NCBI GenBank assembly: GCA_019022495.1
Contig: JAFEKR010000036.1
Span: 310,001 to 374,000 of the forward strand
Length of the DNA: 64,000 nucleotides
Reading direction: 5' to 3'
Source of the DNA: Epichloe hybrida
Taxonomy: Eukaryota > Ascomycota > Sordariomycetes > Hypocreales > Clavicipitaceae
The position numbers and the translations under genes are program-made. Positions 38,873 to 51,813 of the stretch are shown here, one piece after another. The number at the start of each line of letters is the position of its first letter. The first letter of the stretch is position 1. Under the pieces are notes generated by a model that saw only the letters and a list, made by a program, of their open reading frames with translations, searched no databases and was not told the origin of the DNA.

Positions 38873-41800
38873 CTAATTAGTGGTTAAAAAACCATAGATA
38901 AGCTAGGAATTACTTAAGAAGAGGCCTTCCTTTAGCTACCTAAGGAAGTGTGCTAAAGGAAGATAAACTCCGGATACTAGATATTAGGCTTCCTAGGGAT
39001 TTAACTTTTTCTATTAGCAAGTCTCTAACTATTAATAGAAGAATTAATCCTATTATCTATCACAAGAAAACTAATTAACTAACTAAGAGTTTATAGCTAC
39101 GTATAACTACTTAAACTAGAGATTAAAAATCCCTTAGCCTTACTAGCTAAAGACTACTAATAATAGCACCCCTAAGTAATAAATAAGCTTTATCCTAGAC
39201 TACTAAAGGAAAATAGCTTACCTAGTTAAGACCTAATAAAGCAAGCCTACCTCTATAACTTTAAAAACATACCTTAGTTATTACTACTAACTAGAAGAGC
39301 TTAAGAGAACTAAATCCTTAGACTACTAAGGAATAGAAGCTTAATAACTATTTAGCTTAGATAATTAATATCTATAAGAGTAGTTAATATAAAGATCTTG
39401 CCCTTTAGGAGATCTTCCATAATAACCTTAATAGCTAAACAAAAGAGACACTTAATTAAGCTTTATAACCTTTAGTACGCGAATTATAAGATTACTTATA
39501 TAAGAATAGCGTTTATATTATTTAAAACTAAAGCAGTAAGATTATTAAATCATTAATTTAAGTTCTTAAAGAAAAAATAATGTTATTATAGCCTAAGAAT
39601 AAAATCACAAAGTAAATTACTATAGGTAAATTCCTTTCTTTAAATCATCCTACCTTTAAAAGCCCCCTAATTATAAGCCCTTTAATTTACACTACCCCTA
39701 TCTATTACCCTTCTATATATAATCCTCCTATATACAATCCCCTAATTAATAACCCTTATAATCCTACTCTAAATAACCCTCTAGCTATATAACTACCTCT
39801 AAGAAGAAACACACCTTAACCCCTAATAAATCTAATAATTCCGCTAATTATCCTAGAATAACTAATTTAATAAATAACCCTAGCTATATAAACAGTTATA
39901 ATCCTATTTAAAGATTAAATTATAAGAAAGATCTTAGAACTTATAAAGAGCTATAAGAATAATAACTATTATAGTAAGAAAATATATAACTTCCTTACGC
40001 TAAAAGTTAACTTATTCTAGAATAAATATAATAGACTAAACCTCCTATAAGAATACATATATAAGGCCCTTCCTATTATGCTTTCAGGTAATACTAAATA
40101 GTATTACCTTAATTATCTAGTAAATAAAGGCTTTATATACAAATAAATAGTTAATAATATTTGTTAATGATTTAAGATAGAAAGTAACTAATAGTTCTAT
40201 TACTAAGAATAGAATAATATAACACTTAGGAATATTATTACTACTAACCTAGATAAATCTAAGCTACATTATCTTAAGATTTTGCTTATAACCCTTAAAC
40301 ATATTTATAAAGAACTCTTTCCCCTATTAATAGTTAATATAAAACTCTATTATTAGACCCTAAGTGCAATTTCTAGTGTTCTAGAATATAAGCAAGCTAA
40401 ATATAATTATTCACCTAGATTTAAAGGACTTACTAGAGACCTCTATAAATTAATCTCTATTACTAAAGCTAATAAATTAGTTACCTAATTTAAATAAAGC
40501 ACTATTAATACTACTAATGCTAATAAGTTAGAAGTAATATTTATAAACTACTATTATAACTAACCTTATAATTAATAAGGTTAAGGCAAAGGCTATAGTT
40601 ACTATAACTAAGGCTATAACTATAGCAAATACTATATTTATAATAAGAATAAATACTAGTTAATAAACCATCTAGAGAAAAACTAGAAAGAGGTAAAGGA
40701 ATATTAGTAAAAGAATAAGAGATATTAATTACTACTAATAAAGAAAAAGTATTAGGTATTCCTTATAGCTTATAAAGGTTAAGCATCTAAAGAAGCTAAT
40801 AACCTTGCTAATAGAGTATAGGAATTAGCTAAAACTTTTATTAAGTCTAATAATAATAAAGATAAGGATAATAATACTAAAGAGACTTTCATATTAAAGT
40901 TTAATTAGCTAAGTATTACATAATTCTTTATATTAGGAATTTAACTAGATAATAGGGACGTTATTAATATCCTAAGAGATAAATCGTTAAAGCATATATA
41001 CCTTAAGCATAATCCCTTTAATAATATAAAGACCTCTTATGTTTTAGAGGAATATTACTTTAAAGAAGTCTTCTAAGGGATAATACCTAATATAGGAGCC
41101 TTAGGTATTTTAATAGCTAGAATTAAATAAGTATAAGCTTTACTAAGATTAATACTATTACTAAAGATTAAACTAACTCTAGAGAAGATAATTAAATTTA
41201 GTGCTAGAAGTATAATCACAAAAGGAGTAGTTAATATACTAATAGAGCTAGGCAATATCCCTTTCTATATGATTAACACATATATACCTTTCTTATTCTC
41301 TTTAAATAATATAGATAGGTTACGCGTTAAGGTAAATAACCTTATAAATATCTTAATCTAAGATAATAAGATAGTTCCTATTATTAGGAAATAGGGATAT
41401 CTTTAGTAAACTCTAGAAGCTAGAGAAATAGTAGCTTTCTACCTATTAGAAACAGAACTTTATTAACTATATTAATAATTTAGTTACCTATTAGTTAAAT
41501 AGCTTATAAAGATACTAAACTAAGCTAGTTATAATATTAAAGCTAAGGCTATTAGATAATTAACTAAAATTTACTACTATTACTAAATAAATAGAAAAGC
41601 TTTAAGTAAATTTAAGTTTATAATTAAAGATAACTATAAGTTTAACTATAAGATTATAGTTAATATTATTTAGATTAATAGATAACTTATTCTTTATATT
41701 ATTAATTCTATAACTTTATTTTAAGTAGCCTAATTCCTTAATCTAAATAAGTAGAAGGCTTATAATATTTAAAATGCCTTACGTAAATACTAGATTAATA

Positions 41801-44637
41801 CTTACCTTAGCCCTTTAGAATAGATTATTTATAATACTAGAAAGAACTTTATATTAGTAGAATTTAAGCATTATATATAATTACTATTAATTAAGATTAA
41901 TAAAGTTCTAGTTAAAGCCTATAATAGCACTAGAAAGGTTAAATACTATTATAAACTATTATAGTAAGCCTATATAATTATTATAGACTCTATAGGTTAA
42001 GATCTTATACCTAAGTAATAACTTTAGATAGCTATAAAAGCTATAAATAACTTCGTAGGCCCTAATAGTCTTATTCTTACTATTCTTATCTTTAGTACAT
42101 ATCCATAGATAACTAATAAGTTACTACTAAGTATATTTATTATTTAATAAGCTAAAGTAATTTGTAAAGCTACTAATAAAGTCTAATAACTTCTAGTAAA
42201 GTAATAAGTTTATAATGCTTTAAAAACCTATAATAGCCTAAATACTTTACTAACACACTAACTTTTACTATAGTTAAATATATGTGTTTAGAGAGAAAAA
42301 GATAGATAGTATAGCCCTTATAAGCTCCTTATTACTAATAGAGAAACCTATACCCTTTAAATGCCTTATAGACTAATAAGATTCTAATTAATAGTTATTA
42401 AACTATACTATTATAACCTATACTATACTAAAGAACCTTGTAAATTAGCACCTAGAGATAAAGACTAAGCTATAGATATAAATAAGACCTTAACTATTAA
42501 AGAGATTATCCCTAAAGCTTTAGAAATAAACAAGGAACTCCTATAACCTAAGAGAAAACATAGAAGACTATAAAAGAAGCTTATAGTCTAATTTAATCTT
42601 ATAGGAACTAAATATATAGTAACTATATACTTAGTAAATAAAGACTAAGAGGAAGTATTAATAAAGAAACTTATAGCTAATAGTAAATTAAGCGAAACGT
42701 TTATTATAGTAAAGAAAGAAGCTAATTAGGATCTAGCCCTTTAGTTACGCTAAGAAGAAAAGATTATAACCCTAGGTAAGCCCTTTAAGTTATTAGATTA
42801 GATTAAGATTAATACTTTACAAGCCTATAATGTGTTTAGATTTACGCTATTTAACCCTACTAAGCATAGTAATAAGAGACTTTTTAAATCTTATATAGTA
42901 AGAGAAATTAAAGACAAAGAAATAGCTACGTTATACGAAAAGTCATAACTTATAATTTAAGGGACAAATAATAAAGGGAAGGAATTCATCCTAACCTAAT
43001 CCCTAACAATCTAAAGATTAAGCTAATAATTAATTATCATAATTACACTATCGCTTAAATCTAGAGAAATTATCTTATAGATTTAAGATATTATATAAGC
43101 TTATGTATAATTAAAAACATAGCTTATAAGATTAATTATTACTATATTACCTAAGCCAATAGTATATCTATTCCCTAAAGGAACTATTATAGAAGTTATT
43201 AAGCCCTTATATAGAATTATAAAAGCAAAAACTTACTAGTTTATAACTTACTTTTACTATTACAAAGAGATACTTAAGATAATAACTTTATCCTATAACC
43301 TATGCTTACTAATTACAAAAGAGAATAATAATAACCTCTTTAAAGTAGTTAGTATATAGACTAATAATATACTAGGCCTTAGTAACTAGAACTTCTATAA
43401 CCTTAAAGAGAAGGAACTATAAAAGGCAAATTTCTTAGTAAAGCTAAAGTAAAAGCTATTAGCTAAGAATCCCCTTATCTTTAATAGTTATATCCTTACC
43501 TAGAATGCTAATAATTTAATAAAACTACATTAGAAAGGCTAGAGTAAGAAGATTAAGTAAATTAATCTAAAGTTATTAACTATAAAGCAAGATTATATTA
43601 AATAATAAGTATAAGGAAGCTATATTACAACTATCTATTAACCTAAAGCCCTTTATAACCTCTTAATCGTAGCATAACATTAAGATCTAACCTCTAATAA
43701 TATAACTTAATTAAACAAGTAACTTAACTAGTAAATCTAATATTAAGACTAAGGCCTATATTATATCCCTCTAGACCTTAAGAATGTAAAGTTATTCGTG
43801 TTTATAAATAAATCCCTTACTAATAATAAAGATCTAAGTTCCTAGATAGGATATGTGATTATTATTAGTAATAAAGAGGCAAAAGACAACATATTTACCT
43901 TAAAAGGTAATATTATTATATATAGCTTAATAAAGAGCAAGTATATAACCTATAGCACTCTTGCTTCTAAACTATACTTAATAGTATAAGGTACTAATAT
44001 AGCCTATATAATTACCATAACCCTTAATATAATCACAGACTAATTAAAGATTAACTATATCCCTACAATTATTTATATAAACTCTTTTTTATTATATAAG
44101 TATCTTATAAAGTTAGGCTTTATAAAGGAGAAACGCCTTATAATTAATATTATAGCACTTTAGTAATTATATAAGCGACAAGAGATTTACAAAGTACGAT
44201 AGATTAATAGTAATAATAACCTTACTAACGCGATAATAAAGGCATCTCTAAATAAGAGCCTTAAGACCTTTATTAACTTAAATAAAGCTATAATTTAAGT
44301 TAAAGGCTAGGTAAAGAGGCTAGAGACTAGATAAGATTAATAAGAAGCCAATAAGAAGCCCTCATTTCATTTCCCCGTATCCACTTATGTTTACTTTAAA
44401 TGATTCTAATTTTATTGCGTTTTTTAAGCTTTTAAAGCTCCTAATTAAGCCCGCTTTCTAATCCGCGGATTAAGTAATTTTTCTTTACATTATATTATTA
44501 ACTAATAGGGAGTCCAAATTTAACATTAGACTTACTTATCCTTACATAGGCTTATTTTATTTATATACTTACTAATTCCCTCTTTTAGTATTAAATCTAT
44601 CCTACCCTACTTCCTTCCTAAAAAGAGAAGTTACTAG

Positions 44638-44872
44638 TATTATAATAACTAGGTTAATATTAGGTTAACTACTAGGAAAGTAAAGCATATATAGTAACGC
44701 CGCACTATGATTAGTTACACCTATACGCAAGGCATATACGTAACTCGCGTCCCCCTTTTTCTTATAGCCACATAACGCTGTAGATAGCTTCAATCCTTAG
44801 ACCTTATTATATCATTGAACCTGACCCTACGTTGCACTAGTGCATACCAAATCCCTTAGTAACCAACTAACA
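44638..44872 (+). repeat. 3' LTR, copia family C
   Basis: 235 bp, TATTATAATAACTAGG to CCAACTAACA, then gttag. The inner part is mutated; the outer ~100 bp are spared. Confidence 0.95.
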
Positions 44873-47800
44873 GTTAGGGCTAGTAATATAATCTATATAG
44901 CTTTAGGTTAAGGGCCTATAAGTATATTTATTATAGATCCTATATTATAAAGTGCGAGAACTATTATATTAGAGTTAGCTTTATTTATTCCTAAATTTCA
45001 CGTTAATCTAGTATTAGTAATAATTATAATAAAAGTAAATATCTTCTAGAATTAAAAGAAAGGATTTCTATACAAAGGAAATTAGCCTATAGCTAGGGTA
45101 TATAATATTAATAAGCTTTATGTGCTTTTAATGCTATTAGAGGACCTAAAAGAGGCTAATACTATATTAAGCAAAGCTCCTAGGCTACCTATAAGGGGAG
45201 ATACAAATCTCTAGTATTATAAAAGTAGTTATCTAAGTAAAAGGGCTTTTATAAAGCTTATAAATATAACTTTAGGCATTAAATTAATAGGACCTAAGCT
45301 TATAGAGTATAAGATCTATACTATAGGTAAGGCTAAGCACTAGAGATTATAGGTTATACTTAAAGGGCTTTCTTAAGGACTAGGTTATAGGCTTTTAGTT
45401 AATTTAAAGTATTATAACTTTCCTTATTAGAATAGTAATAGGTATTAGTGTGTTTTTACATGCCTTATAACCTTAATATAATTCTTTTACTTATTTAAAT
45501 TAAAGGATAGGATTTATAATAGCTTCTATATAATAGTAGCGTTTCTAAGCACTTAATTTAAGGTTTAGCTATGATTTTTATATAATAATATTAAAAAAGC
45601 CCTCTTTACAAAGAATATAAAGGATAAGATAGCCCTCACGGGTATTATAGTCTATAATTCAGCTCCCTTAATACCTAGTTAAAATAGCAAGGTAAAGAGA
45701 TCTCGGGGCGTAGTTAAGTAAAAGGCTTATATATTAAGTCTAGAGGCTAGATTCCTATTAGAACTTAATAATAAGATCTTTAATATAGTGGTTTATTTAT
45801 TAAATTAAATACCTTTTAAGTATTATAGAAAATAGATTATACTACATAAACTTTAGTCAAATTAGGCTAGGAAAACTATCCCTGCCTATTCATAGATATT
45901 AGAGATCTAAAAGCCCTTAATTTCACACCTATAAGCTTACGGATATAAAGTATTTCCTATAATAATAAAAGCCCTAGAGCATATTAAATTAAATAACTTA
46001 ATCCCTTAGTTAGAGTAGAAAGCTTATATTAGATACTTAGTAGGTTATAAGGGTAAATCTTAGTATATTATCTAGGTTCTAACCCTTTATAATTATAAGG
46101 TTATTATATTAGTATGTGTATAGTTTAATAAGGCCTTATTCTTTAAACTAGAAGAAAAGATTAAATTAGCTTAGAAAGAGAAGATATTAATAATTATATT
46201 ACTTAAGGAGCTTAAAGCTAAAGACCTTAATAAAGAAATTAGTTAAGACCTTATAGGAATAGACCTAGAAGAGAAGAATTATAATTTTTAGCCTTTAGTT
46301 ATAAAGTAAGAAAATAATCAGTTTAAAGTAAAAACACTACCTTATATATTAGGGTAAGAAATTAGCTATATTAGTGCTCTTTTAACCCCTCCTAACTTTT
46401 CTTATAAGGTACTAGTTACTATAGGGAATATAAAGCTTTAGGTATAAGGTAATAATACGCTATTTTATAAGATTAATAAATTTATAAGTAACATAATAGC
46501 TAAATATATAAAGACTACTATAGAGACTAGCGAAATTACTACTAAGAGTAGTAAGACTATAAAGAATTATAGTTCCTACGAAAATAGTATTAATTTAAAT
46601 AATATTATAACTAGAAAATATTAATAAAAGGATTTAAGAAAAGCTAGATAAGTATAGTTTTCTTTTACTTTCTTTGTAGTACTTTAAGGAACTTAGTATA
46701 ATTTATAGATTAAAGATATACCTCTAGAACCTACCTATTATTACTAGGTAATAGCATTACTATATTATAATTACTAAAAGGAAGTAATTATAAAGGAGCT
46801 TTTAAAGCTTCTATCCTTAAACTACTAGGAGGATATACCTAAGAAACTAATTAATTCTAATAAGTATAACGAAATTATTAACCTTAGCTAGGTTTTTAAA
46901 TATAAAACTAATAAAAAGGGTATAGTTATAGAGTTTAAGGCTTAAATAGTAGTATAAGGTAATTAATAACTAAAGGATAACCTTAATAACTACACTATAA
47001 TACTTACTTCTTAATCTTTATAAATATTACTTATAGTTTACTATGCTAATAATCTTAATACTTAATAATATAATATTTAAAATACTTTCTTATATATAAA
47101 ACTTAAAGAACCTATTTTCTATAAGCCCCTAGAGGGTATAAATATAAAAGGTTATCTCTAGAAGATAATTAAAGCTTTATATAGGCTATAGAAGCTCCCT
47201 AATATTAGTTTTTTATTTAATAAGATTCCTTTTAGAGCTTAGCTTTATCTAAGGGAAAGAAAACCTATATATCTTTATAAAGGATAATTTTATCCTGTTT
47301 TTTCTATATAGATAATATTATAGTGCTATACCCTAACGGATTTAAAGTAGAATTTAAAGAATTATATAAGTAATTAATAGATAGCCTAGATATTAAGGAC
47401 TAAGGTAAATCAAAGTAGTTCCTAGGCATTAAAATCATTAGAAATCATAATACTAAAGAGATATAGTTATTATAGGAATTATATATTTAAAAGATTACTT
47501 AGAAGTTTATTCCTAATATTATTCATAGCGAGTTAAAAAGCTTAATTATAGCTTCTTTTCTAACGGCTATAATTTACCTAAATAATAACAAAGCTTTAGA
47601 CAAAGAAATTAGCTACTATAAAGTAATTATAGGCTCTTTAGTGTACCTTTACATTATTAGAAGACCTAATATAGTATTTATAGCTTTAAAGCTAGCCTCT
47701 TTTATAATAAATCTATTAGTAAAGCATATTAAGCTAGCATAAGGTACTTTATTATACACTTAGAATATAAAGAAACTTTACTTATAATATTTAGGCGTGG

Positions 47801-48375
47801 ATAGCTTTAATACGTTATTTTCTAGTATAGATGCTTTACTTAGTAATAATCCTAAGACTTAGAAGTTAATATAAGGCTATGTCTTTATTATATATAGCAC
47901 TATAATTAATTAGAAGTCTAGGAGGTAATATTAGGTAATAACTTTAAGTATAGAAGTAAAGCTCTTTACCCTAAATTATAGTATAAAAGAGCGTATTTCT
48001 CTTAGTAAGCTACTTTATAATATTAATATACACGTGCTACTACTCTTAATTATTTAGTGTAATAATAAGCAAATGATCTAGATTACTAAATATATAGAAG
48101 GAAGGCTTTAAACTAGCCTTAAGCACCTTAATATAAATTAAATATAGATTTAAGAATAATATATAATAAGTAATATTAAGGTAAATTAGATAAAGACCTC
48201 TAAGATACTTATAAATAGCTTTACAAATCCTTTATTAGGTTAAATACATAGGGACTTTTACTATAGAATTAGTCTAAGGGAGATTCCTACCTAATTATAA
48301 CACTAGAGATTATTTATAATTTCTTCCTACGCCTTAGAATATTAGCTTTAATAGATATCTTAGCTATAGGGAGTA

Positions 48376-48607
48376 TATTAGGAAGAGCTCCTTAAAGTAT
48401 TAAATATATAAGCATAGATTGCGTATTAACTAGGATAAAACCTATTATAAGATATTAGTAAAGACAAATGTATTAAAAGTACCTCTGTAGACTAGTTATT
48501 ACTATAGCGCACTATGTACCTTTTAGGTACAAAAGTCGGCTGCTATCTGCACCTCTAATTGATCGAATTAAACACTTTTTATCATCTATTTACACCCCTA
48601 CCTGACA
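48376..48607 (+). repeat. 3' LTR, copia family B copy 2
   Basis: 232 bp, TATTAGGAAGAGC to CCTGACA, then cttat. The inner part is mutated; the outer ~80 bp are spared. Confidence 0.94.
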
Positions 48608-48612
48608 CTTAT

Positions 48613-48953
48613 ATTACCTTACTACGTTTTTCTAAAGTAGTTATATAATAAGGGTTTAGTATTAATATATACTTACTTTTTTATAAGAGAAGGAAGGGAG
48701 GGATAAGTCTAGGGGTATATTATAGACTTAAGCTATAAGCTTAGGTTAAGTCTAGCTTTAGAAAGGCTCTAGAAAGTATATATACTTTATATAAAAAGGT
48801 TAGGGCTTTACGTAAACTATACATAAACTACACACAAGAGGCTATATATCTAGATGCTATGTAACTACTAGTAGAGTCCTCCTTTCCTTCTATAAGAATA
48901 ATATTCTTATTCTAAACGCTTATATGTAGTAGCTTTAAGGCTAGTTCATAACA
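48613..48953 (+). mobile_element. Probable remainder of the second chromovirus 3' LTR
   Basis: Follows directly from the sequence cut at 36917. It contains a TATA-rich promoter-like patch near 48780-48800 and ends TTCATAACA at 48953, matching a TG..CA LTR that began at 35642. The joined LTR would be about 1.6 kb. With no 5' LTR in the window this is unproven. Confidence 0.4.
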
Positions 48954-50897
48954 TTACTACCCCTTTTATAAATACAAAGGGAAGTATCTAAAGGACCCCT
49001 ATAGACTTAGAGACCTTTACTAAAGTAAATTATAGACCTATCTAAGGTATACCCTAAAGAATAACTCTATAGCGCTAATAACTATAATATCCTTAAATTA
49101 AAGCTTTAAATATTCTATAAAAAGTATAAGTTACTTAATATCTAGCCTAAATAAGCTAGTTATACCTTTAAGATTATACTTAAGGGCAGAGTATTGTAAA
49201 CAATTACATCGTGTAATTGTTTGTTTTTCTTAAAGAATTAATATCTAGCTTATAATTAAAGATATTATACTAATAATCACGTAATCTTATAGAGTAAAAA
49301 TCGAAGTAAAGTATAATATATAAAAGTGGGTCTAAAAGTGGGTCGGACGGCTGTAATTACAAATACTAAAAACAATTACATTTTAGCACTAAAAATAAGT
49401 ACAAAAGTTATTTTTCTACTTTATAGCTTAACAATCCACTTTCAGACCCACTTTTATATATAGTATTTTTCTTTGAATTTTACTCTATAAGATTATATAA
49501 TTATTAGGATAATATCTTTAATCATAAGTTAGATATAAAAATAAAGAAAACAATTACAAAACAATTACATTACACGAGTACAATTGCCTGCTTAAGGGTA
49601 AAGCATTATAATACTATATAAACCACCTCTCTAAACCTAGTTCACTATAAGATCTCCTTATACTTATTAGCTATGTAAGAGAATAATTTAAGACTAAGAA
49701 TATATAGTAAAGATATTTACTAGAGTAAAATAACTCTTCCTTATAAGAAATAGTAAATAATAACCTAAGTAAGTTAATAATTAATTACTTTAATAAACTT
49801 ATAGAGAAACTAGCTATCTTATAATAAGTAATACCTAAGGTAAGCTAAACTAAAAAAGCACTCTAGAATTAACTTATAAGAGCCTATAATAGCATTCTAG
49901 AGTGTAAAGAAGCTATTATAAACCTACTAAATAAACTATAAGAGTTTTATAAATAAGTTAGAATAATACTCTAACTTATTAAGGAAAAGAAGAAAAACTA
50001 TTAATAATTCCTAACTAAAGCTATAACCCTAGAGTAATTCTAAACTAACTAAAGATATAATAGGAAAGGAAAAGAGACCTAATACCCCTTAAAACCATAA
50101 GGAAGAGAAGGAAATCCCTATATAAAGAAGTGCTATATATATAGTAAAGAAGAATACTAGTTATTTAAGCACCTTAAAGAGAACTATAAGAAAGCGTTTT
50201 AATGCTTTAAGAACCACTACCTTACAAATCCTACTAATAACTTATATTGTTTATTCCTTATATAGTATAAAGAAAAACATAAGTCTTAATCCCCTATTAA
50301 TAATAAAATTACTTAGTATATAAAGAGTATTAGATTTAATAATAGCCCTAATAATATAAATAAGCTAGTACCTATAAGCTTTTTTACTTATAAAACCTAG
50401 ATTAATAGTAAAAAAATAGTTTAATTCCTAATAAGTTAAGTAGCTTATTATAGCTTAAGTAAAGAAAACCCCTTTTAATAAGAACTCTTAAGCAAAGCTC
50501 TAGTAATATTTACACTAGAAGATTACTATTCTTATATAATATTCTAAGGGATTATACCTAATATAGAAGCCACAAAATTCTCTATAGTAAGGCACCCTTA
50601 ATTCCTTACTTTATAACATTAGATGCTTATATTATAGCTTAATAAATTAAAGGCAAAAAAGGCATTAGTTAGATTTAGCGTAGGAGAACTAATTATCACG
50701 CTTAGAGTAGCTAATATGCCTACTCCCTTTAGAGATATTCTCTTTTAGGTTATACTTATAAACACTTTATTTCTCTTATCCCTTAATAATATAGACTATT
50801 TATAAATCAACTTTAATATCTCTAAAAACACGCTATAATAAGGAAATATTAAAGTCCTTATTATATATAAATAAGGGCACGCCTAGATGCTACGGGG
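48954..50897 (+). mobile_element. Copia gag/protease fragment related to family D
   Basis: Similar to 30700-32136 of copia family D. It includes a zinc-knuckle remnant (about 50130-50215) and ends in the protease region at the same motif that precedes the 68-bp insertion in family D. No LTR is seen at either end, so it is a truncated copy. The 404-bp foldback element is inserted in it at 49187. Confidence 0.7.
49187..49590. mobile_element. 404-bp foldback MITE, hAT-like (copy 2)
   Basis: The reverse complement of the element at 2060-2463, exactly the same length. Target duplication is cttaaggg (49179-49186 and 49591-49598), ends CAGAGTATTG and CAATTGCCTG. It has long imperfect terminal inverted repeats and no coding capacity. 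It is inserted in a copia gag fragment. Confidence 0.9.
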
Positions 50898-50954
50898 AAT
50901 ACTAGTAAAATTACCTTTTTTATTCTTTTTATAAAAGACTTTTTTACTAGTATT
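50898..50954. repeat. 13-bp inverted repeat (hairpin)
   Basis: Perfect arms at 50898-50910 and 50942-50954 around AATACTAGTAAAA, with a 31-bp AT-rich spacer. It sits exactly where the copia fragment stops matching family D, so it may be a very small insertion or a deletion junction. Confidence 0.5.
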
Positions 50955-51450
50955 ACGTGCTAGCTTTGCATAATGCTAAGTCAAATCCATTAGAGAGGCT
51001 AATAGATTTAATAGGTTATAAGTTATAGTAAGTTTACTTATAAAAGCTACTATTAGGTGTAGGTTATATTATAAGATATACATTAATTCTCCTCTTTAGA
51101 AAGCCAAATCCACCCCTATAGGTATTGCTTGTGGCTGAGCTTGTTTTACTACGTAACATTTATACTAATTATTTAAAGATGAAATACTTAGTTAATTTAA
51201 AGAGAAGAGTACTAATTTCGAAAAAAGGTATAATTATTATGAATACTATATTAAACTATGAAGCTAGGGGTTAATGTAATTACCTTTATAAGTTATTTAA
51301 CCTTATAAAAAAGTGTAAACTATAGCTTAATTACCTAAGTACCTTTACTATAAGTATAGTATTAATATAGTACTAAAATATACTATATAGTTATAGGGAC
51401 CTTAGAAAATAACTAGCTAGGGGTAGACTCTTTTCTTAGCTAGCTAAGTA
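50955..51450. other. Last degraded AT-rich stretch before the gene compartment
   Basis: No frame or motif that I recognise. Composition changes abruptly to normal at about 51450-51465. Confidence 0.6.
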
Positions 51451-51813
51451 GCAAGACTACCGTGTGGCAGGGATTAATTATGCCCACGGGTGCAACAGTA
51501 CGGAAGTATTAAAGTGGGGTGTACGGATCCGCAGATCGCCTGTCAAGGCCGAACTACGTCATCGATGGCGGCCACGGCTACGCCAGGTCGGCCGCATAAT
51601 GAAGATGACTTTGATTGATTTCTCCCCCTTTCCATTCATCTTCCTGGACATCTTCGACCGTGGAAGCTGGGTCCTGGATGCGTGCTCCGAGGCTTACACA
51701 TCCGCCAATAATCAATACCTAAACCCGCCGTATCCTCATTCAGACCTCATGGTCGCTTGGTGGAGAGTGAGAGTTTATTGCCAACTACAGTCGACGTCAC
51801 GCTCGCAGCTATC

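Larger units (their letters stand above)
38638..44872 (+). mobile_element. Copia family C (complete, RIP-degraded), nested in family B
   Basis: 6,235 bp with 235-bp LTRs and target duplication gttag (38633-38637 and 44873-44877). On +: gag (about 39300-40500), protease, integrase (about 41560-42300), RT with a GKEFILT block (about 42770-43350) and RNase H (about 43770-44330). Its internal sequence is related to family A but clearly diverged, and the LTRs differ. It lies in the gag/protease region of copia family B copy 2, so it is younger than that element. Confidence 0.93.
36918..48607 (+). mobile_element. Copia family B, copy 2 (complete, split by family C)
   Basis: 232-bp LTRs at 36918-37149 and 48376-48607 with target duplication cttat (36913-36917 and 48608-48612). 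Copia family C (38638-44872) is inserted inside it; without that and its 5-bp duplication the element is 5,450 bp. On +: gag (about 37350-38460), protease and integrase (about 44890-46230), RT (about 46700-47530) and RNase H (about 47800-48330). This copy shows the uninterrupted sequence at the two points where copy 1 was invaded (46243-46248 and 48121-48126). No long frame survives. Confidence 0.93.
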
